Source: Coenobita brevimanus
Taxonomy: Eukaryota; Arthropoda; Malacostraca; Decapoda; Coenobitidae
Assembly: GCA_032717465.1 (NCBI GenBank)
Contig: CM064669.1
Coordinates: 45,329,695 to 45,393,694 of the forward strand
DNA: 64,000 bases
Direction: 5' to 3'
The position numbers were made by a program, and so were the translations under genes. Below the pieces are notes generated by a model, which did no database searches, was not told where the DNA came from, and was given only the letters and a program-made list of their open reading frames with translations. The number at the start of each line of letters is the position of its first letter. Positions within the stretch are counted from its first letter, which is position 1. Positions 1 through 10,718 of this stretch are shown here, one piece after another.

Positions 1-835
1 AAAAATAAATGCAATAAGAAAAAAATGGCTAAGAAGAAACTGAAGAAAGATTTGAAGGAAAGAAGGATTTGGGATGAAATAAGTTTGGCCTAAGAAATCG
101 GAACAATGGTTCATGCAGTTGAAATTTTTTTTTTCATCTTTTTGACCTCCACAAATAAGCTACTGCTTTAAAGAATCAAGAACAAGCAGTATGTTCCAGT
201 ATAATTACGAGATTAGCGGTATATCACAATATAATTTGGAAAACCATTAATCTCAAACTATTAAATAGCCAGAGTATAGCACAGCCATCTATAGTATGAT
301 TGCAGTATATTTGGGAGATCTCTGGAATGACTGTCTTGTATAGCAGCGTTGGGAGCCAGATGGTCTCCACGCATTTGACTGCTGCGGGTCGCCTTCGGAT
401 CACTTATGACTGGAGTGTGGGTCCAAATGAAGGGGTCAGCAAGGCTCATGTGCAAGCATCTGATGTGATTGCCACTGAATAAGACTAAGAGGATCATAGT
501 ATATAGGATCATAGTGAAAAGGATCAGAAGTAAAGTAAAAAGATTCAAAGTAAAAGATCTAAAGTAAGTTGACGAAAAAAGATAAAAGGAAATTACTCAA
601 AAACCTCTTGTAAAATTCCATGGAGGCTCTTGAATGTAAGAAGATCTAGATAATCAGTATGGTAAAAGGCACTTAAATGGCATGCAAGTTGAATAAGTGG
701 ACTTTTAGAAGACTTTAAGGCACAAGACATAAACTTAGAAGCCATTTGATCTGCCTAGAAATTTATCTCCCCTAATGTGATAAGAATCCAAAACTGGAAT
801 AAAAAATGTATAGAGAGTCTGTTGAGAATCCTGAA
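1..835. other. AT-rich stretch without recognisable gene
   Basis: Only short open frames without recognisable motifs occur here. I see no transposon domain, RNA gene or strong repeat. Confidence 0.5.
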
Positions 836-1660
836 GAAAATGCAGATATGATTGAAGATAAAGATCCTCAAGAAATACATAAGATAGATGATGCTCAAGA
901 AAGCAAGACAACAAGATAGAAGATGCTCAAGAAAGCAAGACAGCAGGATAGAAGATGCTCAAGAAAGCAGGATAGAAGATGCTCAAGAAAGCAAGACAGC
1001 CAGATAGAAGATGCTCAAGAAAGCAAGACAGTCAGATAGAAGATGCTCGAGAAAGCAAGACAGCAAGATAGAAGATGCTCAAGAAAGCAAGACAAGATAG
1101 AAGATGCTCAAGAAAGCAAGATAACAAGATAGAAGATGCTCAAGAAAGAAAGACAACAAGATAGCTCAAGAAAGCAAGACAACAAGATAAAGATGCACAA
1201 GAAAGCAAGACAGCAAGATAGAAGATGCTCGAGAAAGCAAGAAAACAAGATAGAAGATGCTCAGAAAAGCAAGACAACAAGATAGATGCTCAAGAAAGCA
1301 AGACAACAAGATAGAAGGTGCTCAAGAAAACAAGACATCAAGATAGAAGATGCTCAAGAATGCAAAACAAGATAGAAGTTGCCTAGGAAAGCAAGACAGC
1401 AAGATAGAAGATGTTCAAGAATGACAAGATGGAAGCTGTTCAAGAAAGAAAAGTACATCCTCAAGAAGCAAGAAAAGTTAGAAGATCAACAAGACAAGAC
1501 AGATTTGTAAGCTAGAAGAAGTTAGATCCACAAAGAAAGTAGAAGACAGTAGATTTGCAAGCTAGAAGAAAGAAGATCTGCAAGGAAGAAGAAAGAAGGC
1601 CCGCAAGAAAGTAGAAAGATCCGCAAGAAGGGAGAAAGATGATCTGCAAGAGAAGTTTCA
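836..1660. repeat. Purine-rich minisatellite, unit about 32 bp
   Basis: A unit that can be read as GATAGAAGATGCTC plus AAGAAAGCAAGACAGCA is repeated head to tail, clearest from about 885 to 1400. Shortened units (lost GAAGAT, lost CAGCA) show copy-to-copy decay. From about 1440 to 1660 it passes into a degenerate GCAAGAAG/GTAGAA purine tract. The plus strand is strongly A+G rich. Frame is not kept between units, so it is not coding. Confidence 0.85.
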
Positions 1661-2458
1661 GCCTACCATAATTTGAAGAACCAAGAAGAAAACTTTGAGT
1701 GTGAATATCTGTCACTTTGTCTCAGCGAACAAACTGTCTGAGACTTTGATATTGCAACTCTGTCTAGCACAAGTATATCTGTCCATTGCCCAAGGATGGC
1801 GTTAAGGTTTATTTTTGCCTTGGAAAATGGACTGTATCAACTCTGAAGACTTGCCAAAGATTCTTGGTTTAGGGAAAGGGTTGTCTGGAAGCTAAAACTG
1901 CCACAGATATCAGCAGTCCTTTACCTGAAGCCGATCACAGTGAGATATGTTTCTCTTTTACCATGGATGTGATATAATTGTTATATTGTACAGTAGATTT
2001 GAAATAATTGTTTAAATCTGATAAGGCATATACTGTACAGTATACAATATTTGAAAATTGAAAATTAATAGTTTTACAAAATTGCATATTTTAAAATCTT
2101 GAATACAGTTCATTTTGAGAAACTTCATATCAGACGTTTTCAGATATTGGGAAATAATGTAACTGCATATTTAAAAGCTTTATTATATATCATGGAATGC
2201 TGAAATAGAAAGTCCATGTTATATTCTGATCAAGTTTTATAATAACTTTTTATTTAGAGGTGGTGATGGATGTTTTCTGTAGCAAGATGCCAATATCCTG
2301 GAGGGTGTGGCCGTGAAAACATCTCTGAAAATGTTTGAGGTGACTGCTGATTAGAGGATATCAGACAACCAGGGTTCTGTCAAACTTTCATAAGCAGGTA
2401 TGATTATATTAATGTATATTGTTTAACTGAATGTGAGTGAATGTGTTAAGACATACTG
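1661..2458. other. Unassigned AT-rich spacer
   Basis: No gene, element end or repeat family could be supported here. Confidence 0.4.
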
Positions 2459-2663
2459 TACTTTGAGATGGTTTTGCCATGTGGAGGGAATGGAAATGCT
2501 GACTTAGAGTGAGTGAGGTGAAAGGGGAGAGGAGGGGGAGACTAAGGATGTGATGGAGGAATGGGGTAGGGATGTGAGAGAGGGATTTGGTATGGTGAAG
2601 GGGCAGCCAAATGACAGAACACAGAGTGACATGGAGATTTGTTTGTGGCCACCCCTCATGGGA
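2459..2663 (+). mobile_element. LINE-A 3' fragment (split copy, left part)
   Basis: About 205 bp match the extreme 3' part of the LINE-A family seen at 12325-12545: the sequences encoding the [12 protein letters not shown] segment, the GRPRMRWRDGVERYM-like segment and the final 'TTTGTTTGTGGCCACCCC...ATGGGAT'. The copy is interrupted at 2664 by a TTAA-flanked insert and resumes at 3304 with the family's terminal sequence. Confidence 0.8.
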
Positions 2664-3303
2664 TTAACCCATTCATGGTGTCAGTGTTTGTTTACATGTA
2701 CATCCCGTGTGCGGCAGTTTTCAAATATTTAGAAAAAAATAATAGACAAAAAATAATATTGTCAAAAGACAGAGAAAAAAATTCTGAGTTCTGTGGTATA
2801 TAACACAATATGGCAAACAAATAAATAACCTCTGAAACAGTCTGTGAAGTAATAAATATTCCCTGTGTGGTGGTGCCAGACGAACTATGTGTTATGGTTG
2901 AACTGTGTTGTCAGTGGCAACCTTGTGATCAGATAAGGTGTAAATCAGCATCTGAACCATCACTGTCATCATCTAACAATGTATCACTATCATTACTATA
3001 TTTGTCCAGAGATTTCATCCAATATTTGCATGGGCTTCTGCTAGCCGCAGCATGGAGAAGATTTCGTACCATTACTTTTGGCATTTTGTAGGTAACTGAG
3101 CTGAGTTTTGCTCCTCGTAAAAATGCATAATCTATGTACGGCAATATTCTGTAGGGTGCCATGAGTTGCTAGCTGATTTATTTCATGCATGCCATTTCTG
3201 ACAGCGGAATTTTGGAAAGCAGGAAATCATATATGATAAAGCCACAGTCAGAGCCATTTGGACTCAAATATCGTATACAAGACAGCCGTGGTCAGTGGGC
3301 TAA
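2664..3303. mobile_element. piggyBac-like non-autonomous element inserted in LINE-A
   Basis: The 640-bp insert starts TTAACCCATTCATGG and ends with GGTCAGTGGGCTAA, so both tips read (T/C)TAA with CCCA inverted ends. Removing it rejoins the LINE-A 3' end (GGGAT / GGAGTCTGGCAATAG) with a TTAA at the junction. Site-specific TTAA insertion with CCC...GGG tips is characteristic of piggyBac. The inner tips match only loosely, so this is a diverged deletion derivative. Confidence 0.7.
2929..3162 (-). pseudogene. Acidic piggyBac-like N-terminal remnant
   Basis: A 77-codon minus-strand frame inside the TTAA insert ends in a run of Asp/Ser (DSDTLLDDDSDGSDADLH). Acidic N-termini of this kind are usual in piggyBac transposases, and the transposase at 24530 has a comparable DSDSPLDDE stretch. 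No DDE_Tnp_1_7 catalytic segment follows, so the rest of the gene is absent. The assignment rests on composition and on the enclosing TTAA element, not on a conserved motif. Confidence 0.35.
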
Positions 3304-3352
3304 GGAGTCTGGCAATAGAGATAGATAAGTAGATTGATAGATAGTTAGATAG
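3304..3352 (+). mobile_element. LINE-A 3' tip and GATA-type tail (right part of split copy)
   Basis: GGAGTCTGGCAATAGAGATAGATAAG resembles the LINE-A terminus GAGGCATCTGGCAATAGATAGAT seen at 12548. The (GATA)n-like tail runs on to about 3350. It completes the copy interrupted at 2664. Confidence 0.7.
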
Positions 3353-3647
3353 GTAATGCTTTGGAATAATGTATACTCTGTTTTTTAACCACTTGGTGTT
3401 AAATTATTTTCTTGCCATTTCCTGACACTTCTTCAGCACAGGGTAGGGTTTTTGAACTGGAGGGACTAGTACTCCAGTAAGTCTTTAAAATGAGGGGCTT
3501 TTCCTAATTAGTCTCATAGCAGCAAGAATAAACAGAAATAAAGGTTAATGGGTCATTAATGTAGGACAAACGCATGACTCGTATGGGACTTATTTATACC
3601 TTTAATTGGCTTGTCTTCGTATACCTTAGTTTAATATTATCTATAGC
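3353..3647. other. Unassigned spacer
   Basis: AT-rich; no supported feature. Confidence 0.35.
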
Positions 3648-3870
3648 TAGGTGCCATAATCCCGAAAGGGATGGTCATGTTTCTTTGAGTTTGTTTTTTT
3701 ATGGGGAGGGGCACTAACCCTCAGCCAACCTACTTGTTGACACGTAGGGAACACACATGGGTTTTTGGTCACATGGTTACCACTCAGTGTTGTAGATGGT
3801 TTCCTGGCTTCCAGGAAACCAATAGGCTTGTCACCCGATGTAAAGTCACATGGAAAGAAGAGTAATAAAT
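3648..3870. repeat. Interspersed repeat with 'GGTTTCCTGG...CCAGGAAACC' hairpin (copy 1)
   Basis: GGTCACATGGTTACCACTCAGTG, then TGGTTTCCTGG and CCAGGAAACCA with a short loop, then GGCTTGTCACCC...GTAAAGTCA. The same order occurs at about 14070-14135 and 18810-18900. The left half also resembles the AGGTGCCATAAT segment of those copies. The family is unnamed. Confidence 0.65.
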
Positions 3871-4249
3871 TATTAAAGTGACAAGAAAGATGGGAGAAAT
3901 AGGGAGAGAGGAAGATGGGCACAGTAAAAGAATGATACAGGTGATGGAAGAAGTAGGCAGCACTGGATAAAGCTAATGGATGGTGTTCAGCACCTCATAC
4001 CATAAATTAGCTTGCTTAATTATTGCCATTAATTTTCAGATAAGTTCTGCCACTGAGGAGCCATGTCCTGACAAGGCCATTGAAATTACCACCCTGGGGT
4101 ATTCTTTGCACTTCTGGTTGGTCAAGGGTAGACAGTAAGTTCGTCTATCATTCAAAGGTACTGTGGCAACTTTCTTGAATGGGAGGATGTTTTGGTATAT
4201 GTGAAATAGGTGATAAACATATGATTAGAATTATTTGAAACATTGACAT
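3871..4249. other. Unassigned spacer
   Basis: Purine-rich at the left, otherwise nothing recognised. LINE-A homology begins near 4250. Confidence 0.35.
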
Positions 4250-4390
4250 GGTTAGTGCCCCTTCTTAGAAAATAACTAAAAATATGAACAAGAAGCCTCT
4301 GACCGGGACGGACCAACAGTCGATGACTAAGGACCAAACAAAGGACATAGTACAGATTGTGACATGGAATGTAAGGGGTGCAAATGATGA

Positions 4391-4425
<35 letters not shown>

Positions 4426-6162
4426 CCAGGTGCTTGAGAGTGCAAAAGTGGATGAATGTGGAATAACCTGAGACTGAATGGAAAGCTAAGATTGTGAGGG
4501 AATGGGAGTATGGATGGGGTATATGCATGTGAGTGGGTGAGAATGAGAGGGCAAAGGAGTGTGTATTGTTGTATGCAAGAGATGGAAGGAGAATGAGTAG
4601 CGATCAGTTGGCACAAGGATTGTGTGGGTAAGATTGAAAGTTGGACTATAAATGTGGGCAATTGTTTGTGTGTATGTGCCAGTGCAAGATCAGGCAAGTA
4701 GAGTGAATGAAGAGTTCTGGACAAATGTGGAAGTGTGCATGCTAAAGTTTGAAAGGAGTGAGAGTGTTTTTGATTGGAGATATAAATGGAAAAGCAGGGA
4801 ATGTGAATGTGGAGAGAGTTGTTGGTGATTGGGGTGTCCCTGCAAAAATGTAGTGGACATATGCGCAGGGAGGGGATTAGTGATAGCCAGTACTCTTTTT
4901 AGACACAAAATGATCCATAGGTGTACGTGGCAAGTGTTGAGAAGGATGGGTGGTGAACTGAATGAATGGAAGGCAATGATTGATTGTGTGTGTGTGGATG
5001 ATGGAATAAGGTGTGTAATGGATGTAAGAGCATACAGAGGTTGGGTGAGTGGACTTTCTGACCATCACTTGGTGGTGGTAGAAGTCAAGGTTCAAATGAA
5101 ATGGAGGAACAGAAGAAGGAAGTAGTTCATACAAGGAGGGTAGAAAGGTTGCAAGAGGTTGGAAAAAGCACAGAATATAAGAGACAAGTGGAGGAGAAAT
5201 TGGGTAAATGTGATTTGGAGCAGGTGGGGGACGTGGAAGGTGTGTGCAAGACATTCACTGAAGAAATGTCTGCAGCATGTGAGGTGGTGTGTGAGGTGAA
5301 GAGAAGACAAAAGGGGATATAAGGAACAGCATGGTTGAATGAAGAAGTGAGACAGGCTGTGGCACAAAAGAAGAAAGCATATAGTGAGTGGATGAAATGG
5401 TCATTGAGGAAGTTGAGAGAGGTATATGTAGAGAGGAAGAGATGAAAAGATTAATAAAGAGGGAGTAAGAAGAGAATGGATGAGAAATTTGGAAGGAATT
5501 TGAGTGTAAAGTGGAGGGCATGTAAGAAAATGTTTTGGAAAGAGATAAAGAGAGTTAGACAGGGTGATAAAGAAGTTATTTGGGGAGTGAAAGATAAAAA
5601 TGGTGTATTGTTAGTGGAAAAGGGAGTAAAAGTAAGCAGATGGAGACATAACACTTTAAGAATTTGTTGAACATAGAGAATAAGTGGCTGGGGAATGGCT
5701 GGGAGAAGGAGGGTTGTAAGAAGAGAGGAAGATACCAGTAGGATGGAAGTAATGGAAGCAATGGAGAAAGTCAAAACAGGTAAAGCTCCAGGAATTGATG
5801 GAGTGTGTGGTGAAATGCTGATGTATGGGGGAGAGATAGTAGTAAAATGGATGGGGAAGATTTACAGATTTGCCTGGGAGGAAGGTAGAGTCCCGGAGGA
5901 TTGGAAGCCAGATATAATTATTCCCCGTACCAAGGAAAAGGGGAAAAAGAAGTGTGTGGTAATCATAGAGGCATTCGCCTTCTTACTGTAAGAGGAAAAG
6001 TATAGGGTAGGATACTTATTGACTGAGTTTGGGAAATAACAGAGGAATTAGTTGGAGAACAGGGAGGTTTTAGGAAGGGAAGAGGTTGTGTAGATCAGAT
6101 ATGAACAGGGAGGTTTTAGGAAGGGAAGAGGCTGTTTAGATCAGATATTCATTCTTGGGTCT
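4250..6162 (+). pseudogene. LINE-A copy 1, 5' part: endonuclease and start of reverse transcriptase
   Basis: This stretch is collinear with the better copy at about 9460-11410. It starts at GGTTAGTGCCCC and encodes VTWNVRGAND (start of an APE-type endonuclease) near 4350. A short (GA)n expansion follows. Then come endonuclease pieces (DICAGRGLVIASTLFRHKMI, and a GLSDHH motif near 5055) and the RT-proximal segment GKAPGIDGVCGEML near 5780. Many frameshifts and stops make it non-functional. It breaks off at 6163, where a TTAACCC-starting insert replaces the RT core. LINE-A proteins nick DNA and copy RNA during target-primed reverse transcription. The clade is uncertain (RTE-like is my reading from the short-repeat 3' tail). 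Confidence 0.85.
6057..6148. repeat. 46-bp tandem duplication inside LINE-A copy 1
   Basis: GAACAGGGAGGTTTTAGGAA...TAGATCAGATAT occurs at 6057-6102 and again, with two substitutions, at 6103-6148. LINE-A copy 2 has one unit at the corresponding place (near 11350-11390), so the duplication is private to this copy. Confidence 0.85.
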
Positions 6163-7617
6163 TTAACCCTTACACCACGGGCATGTTTCCCAATGTTTTG
6201 CGTCTCCAGCGGGGTTATTCGGGCTCCGACAGACTCTCAAAAAATATTTGCCAAAAATCAGTTATTAGTCCTAGAATATTAAAATTACATATGCATATGG
6301 CACATACCTTCAGCTTTCTCCTGGGATGTTTGTTGAGCCTTCGTCAATTACCGTAGGACTTGTGGAGACCTCTGAATTTGGGTAACGAAGTCTCCACTTT
6401 ACACTCTCTGACAACCCGTAATATGATTACCACAGCCAGATATTAACGCTATAAACACAACTCTATGATTATCAAGTAGTTTGGGATCCATACTCCAAAT
6501 AAAAACCGCTGTGAAAGCAATGAAAATTACGAGCGCGTATGACCTTCCTACTTGCGCTAGTTCGCTGTTGGTATTCTGTCATTTATTATTCATAAAACCC
6601 CTCACACTTTATATTTCTAATTATTACTATATAACACTTATATATATCTACAGTCTTTATCCATAAGTTTCCTTCAGTAGTATTAGTTTATTGTCACTGT
6701 AGGGATTCAATTTCTTTCAGTAAAATACGTAGCATTCACCTTCTCGTCCTGTATACTAGCATTGAGAGTGAATGTCACTTTCACCTTCACTCTCATAACT
6801 CATAGTATTCAGACATGCTAGAGTGAAACTTTCACTTTCATTACTCCTCGGGTATATACTCGCATTCTTATAATACTACTCATTTACATTTCTATTTACG
6901 TTCTCTATTTTATTTACGTTATTTACATTTCTATTTTATTTACACTGTGTTATGCACTGTCACTTGAAGTAACTTATAAAACTATTTTCCACTGTTCATG
7001 TATATTTACATTCATTACTTTCACTTGCTGTTTACACATTATTTACGCATTATTTACAATTCCACTTGCACTGTTTTACTCAATAGAAAGATCGTAGTCA
7101 CTCTTTTATCAATTGTCAGCCCTTTACCTCTTTCCACACGAGGTTTAGTAGGGGGTAAAGGTCACAGGGCCCTTTGCATGGGGGTGAAAAGTCCCTGAAG
7201 TTAGCAAGAGCAAACAGACGTACCTCCACATTGGAAGATGAGAGTGAACTGATAAGGGTGGGTCAGGGTGGTGGCCTACCTAGGGAAATGCATTACTGCC
7301 AACATTAGCGTCTTGACAGCAGCTAATATATAGCAGTGAAATGATTGGCAGGAAATCTAGACAATACATTATAAATTAGGTAGTTCCAGGTGAATGTAAA
7401 TATCACTTAGGCTTCTCCCTTCCCTCCTTATATGTATATTTATTACGAAAATAGATTATACGGCATATTTCAAGGGGAAATAAACAGCGAAAATTAGCGA
7501 ACACGAGTGCACATGAGGTGTTTTCAGGTGATAACTAGCCAATTCCAGGTGTATGGCACTCTCACTTACCTTATTTCTTTCTTGTATATATTATTTGGTA
7601 TAAGAATAGGGCATAGG
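6163..7617. mobile_element. Insert replacing the LINE-A RT core; TTAACCC left end (piggyBac-like?)
   Basis: LINE-A sequence stops at 6163 and resumes near 7618, about 500 bp further on in family coordinates. The insert begins TTAACCCTTACACCACGGGC, a piggyBac-type tip, and contains AT-rich sequence rich in TTTACA/CACTTT words like the 3' region of the piggyBac at 21100-22000. A matching GGGTTAA right tip was not found. Two related segments (TTCCAGGTG...TCACTTA) near 7385 and 7545 suggest an internal duplication. No transposase frame is visible. Confidence 0.45.
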
Positions 7618-8266
7618 GCCACTGTATGTACAGTGAGGCTGGATGAGGAGGAAATGGAAAATGTGAGTGCGATTAAGTTCTTGGGAAGTGTGATGAGTAA
7701 GGATGGAAGTTTAAACGGTGAAGTGCTCGAATGGGTACAACAGGGAAGAAGGGTTGCTGATATTTTGAAAGCCGTGATAAGAGACAGGGAATTGAGCATG
7801 CTTGTAAAAAAGTTGCTGCATGACAGTATTGTGATACCAACTCTAACATATGGAAGTGAAGCATGGGCCTTGCTGGAGGGACACAAGTCAAGAGTGAGAG
7901 CAGTGGAAATTAGTTATTTGAATGGAGCATGTGAAGTCACATGGAGAGTCAGACTGACAAATGAGGAAGTGAAGGAGCGTTATGGTTTGGATGTCAATCT
8001 GATAGAAAGCGTTAAAAATATATTGAGGTGGTTTGACCATATGGAGAGGATGGAGAGCGAGAGACTGGCAAGGAGAGTGAATTTGAGTGAGGTGGAGGGG
8101 GGGAGGCCAAGGATGAGATGAAGGGATGGAGTGGAGAGGTATATGAGAGAGGGGGGGGTGAGCTGGGAGCAGGGCAGTGAAATGGCAGGGGACAGGGTGA
8201 TGTGGAGGTGATATGTTTGTGGCAACCCCTGACGGAAATAAGGCATCTGGCAGGAGATAGACAGTG
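7618..8266 (+). pseudogene. LINE-A copy 1, 3' part: C-terminal region of ORF2
   Basis: One frame stays open to 8121 and encodes the post-RT region: NVSAIKFLGSVMSKDGS, then LHDSIVIPTLTYGSEAW, then the VTWRVRLTNEEVKERYG segment and the RWFDHMERMESERL segment. It ends with the family terminus AAGGCATCTGGCAGGAGATAGAC at about 8240-8266. The catalytic RT core is missing between this part and the 5' part. This tail domain (YGSEAW, W[FD]GH[VM]ERM) is typical of many animal LINE ORF2 C-termini. Confidence 0.85.
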
Positions 8267-8694
8267 CTGAAGTATACCTTTTTGAAATTTAAACAATATC
8301 CTTCAACGATGTCTTTTTGTCTGAAATTTTAAGTTTTTCAAGTGTGCCCTTGGGATGAACTTACTGGAGGGGTTGTAAGATTGCATATTAGTTAAAAGGT
8401 AAGAGATTTCCTGTTTAATATGTGGGGATTTGAAATACTGATTCAGTACGAACCCGTAAATCCAAGATTCTTGGACCAGATTGTGGAAACTGTAACTATG
8501 CTGCTTGTGGGACTGCAGTAATGTCCTCAAATGCTGTCTTCAGATATGCAGTGTGGGAGGACAGATATCACCCCATCCCACTGCATTAAAAAATAATTTG
8601 CAAGTTGTTTCTGAAAATCAGAAGCTCGTATTTGGTCAGTTGTGCAATACTGTGTTTTGAAACATAAAGTGCAGTACAATTGAAGTAAATGATA
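8267..8694. other. Unassigned AT-rich spacer
   Basis: No gene or element end identified. Confidence 0.35.
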
Positions 8695-9065
8695 CTGAAA
8701 CATAACTTTTGAAATAGGCAGTGAAACTAGGTAAATAAAAAATTAATTTAAAATTGGGAATAGGGATCACTAAAAAATGTAAACAAGGAAGGATCGCTGG
8801 AGAGGATGCAAAACCAGCAAGGATTCAAGTTGCGTTGACAGTGTAAATCCACAAATCCCTTTTGACTATGGTATTAACAGTTTATAAAGAGTCAAAATAG
8901 GGGTTTGTGGGTTTACATTGTCAACGTTACTTGAATTCTTGCTGGTTTTCCATGCTTCCCAGCAATCCTTCCTCGTTTTACTTTTTTTTTTTTTTTTTTT
9001 TAGCAATCCCTATTCCCCATTTTTAAATTGCTAATATTTTATTTACTTAGTTTGATTACATTTTT
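8695..9065. repeat. Long imperfect inverted repeat (foldback, possible MITE)
   Basis: The left arm, about 8705-8868 (GGGAATAGGGATCACTAAAA ... AAACCAGCAAGGATTCAAGT ... ATCCCTTTTGACT), is mirrored by the right arm, about 8890-9060 (AGTCAAAATAGGGGTTTGTG ... ACTTGAATTCTTGCTGGTTT ... AGCAATCCCTATTCCCC). The loop is only about 20 bp. The right arm carries a long T run that is shorter in the left arm. The whole would fold into a hairpin stem of roughly 160 bp. No coding capacity is present, and target duplications were not resolved. Confidence 0.85.
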
Positions 9066-9384
9066 TTTTTATAATCCATTTATGAATTAACCAGAATTCT
9101 TGCATTACAGTTAGTTACCATTAAAGTGTTATGTTATGAAACTAAATACTTAGCATTTTCTAATAATTTTCACTTCTCTGGTGTTGTGGCTTTGCACACA
9201 CTGATTGTTGGTTGTTATTTTAAATTCTAGTCTTCATTTTGTGTACTGTAGTTGTGAGGCCTCTTAGAGTGGACAATCATTGCTTCAGAATCTCAATATT
9301 TTGCAAATTGATTAAACAAAGATACGTTTTTAAAAGTTGCATTGAGTGAAATCTGAAACACAATATATTCAAGTTGATTACAAC
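9066..9384. other. Unassigned AT-rich spacer
   Basis: AT-rich; no supported feature before LINE-A copy 2. Confidence 0.35.
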
Positions 9385-9544
9385 CCCCCTGGGGGTAGGG
9401 GGGGTTTTCAAGAATACTCCCCCAGTATTGCTGCTTGTCGTAAAAGGCGACTAAAAGGGTTGGCGGAGGGTTAGTGCCCCTCCCCGGAAAACAACTAACT
9501 TAAAAAAAAAAAACAAGAAGCCTCAGACAAGGACTGACCAAACA

Positions 9545-10718
9545 ATGATGACCCAGGACCGGACAATGGACTTGGTAATGGGTACATGGAATGTAAGAGG
9601 AGCGAATGATGAGGTGAAAGAGAGAGAGATTGTCCAGGTGCTTGAGGATGCAAAAGTGGATGTATGTGGAATAACTGAAACAAAATGGAGAGGAGAAAGT
9701 GTGAGAGAATGGGAGTATGGATGGGGTATATGTGCAGGAGTAGGTGAGAATGAGAGGGCAAAGGAAAGAGTATGTATAGTTGTGAGTAAAAGATGGAAAA
9801 AGAGCATAAGACAGTATGGATCAGTTGGGTCAAGGATTGTGTGGGTAAAGTTGAAAGTTGGAATACATATGTGGGCGATTGTGTGTGTGTGTATGCGCCA
9901 ACGCAAGATCGTGCTAGAAGAGTGAGAGAAGGGTTCTGGACAAATGTGGAAGTGTGCATGGAAAAGTTTGGAAGGAATGAGAGAGTGTTTTTGATTGGTG
10001 ATATGAATGGTAAAGTTGGGAATGTGAAGGTGGATGGAATAGTTGGTGAATGGGGTGTGCCTGCTGAGATAGATGAGAATGGGAGTGCGTTAGTGGACAT
10101 TTGTGCTGGGAGGGGGTTGGTGATAGCCAATACCCTCTTCAGGCATAAAATGATCCACAGGTATACATGGCGAGTGATGAGAAGGGTGGGTGGTGAACTG
10201 AATGAAAAGAAGGCAATGATTGATTATGTGTGTGTGGATGAAAGGATGCGAAGATGTGTAATGGATGCAAGAGCTCATAGAGGTTGGGGGAGTGGACTTT
10301 CTGACCACTACTTCGTGGTGGCAAGAATTAGAATTCAAGTAAGATGGAGGAATAGAAGAAGGGAAAGACAAGAGGAAGGAGTAGTTGCAAGGAGAGTGGA
10401 AAGGTTACAAGAGGATGAGAAAAAGACAGAGTATAAGAGAGAGAAGTGGAGGAACGATTGGGCAAATATGAATTGGAGCAGATGGGAGACGTGGAAGGTG
10501 TGTGTAGGATTTTTACAGAAGAAATATGCGCAGCATGTGACGTGGTGTGTGGAAGGAAGAGAAGACGGAGGGGGGTGCAAGGAACAGCATGGTGGACTGA
10601 AGAGGTGAGACAGGCTGTGGCACAAAAGAAGAAAGCATACAATGAATGGATGAGAAATAGGGGCATGGAAGAAGTTGAGAGGCAGAAGAGAGAGTTATAT
10701 GTAGAAAGAGAGAGGTGA
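9545..10718 (+). pseudogene. LINE-A copy 2 endonuclease region of ORF2
   Basis: Apurinic-like endonuclease (exonuclease-endonuclease-phosphatase fold), used to nick target DNA. Visible motifs are GTWNVRGAND (Asn near the start), ITETKWRG (catalytic Glu), VFLIGDMNGKVGN (GDxN) and GLSDHYFVV (the terminal SDH). The reading frame shifts near 9880 and again near 10450. The motifs themselves survive. A basic linker (RWRNRRRERQEEG) leads toward the RT. The start at 9545 lies downstream of a poly-A run at about 9501-9511, and an upstream start cannot be excluded. Confidence 0.85.

Noticed and set aside
261..548. Small frames on both strands in the first kilobase
   Set aside because: No motif, no context and mutually overlapping; chance frames.
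836..1500. CRISPR-like regular repeats
   Set aside because: Units are contiguous without unique spacers; a eukaryotic minisatellite.
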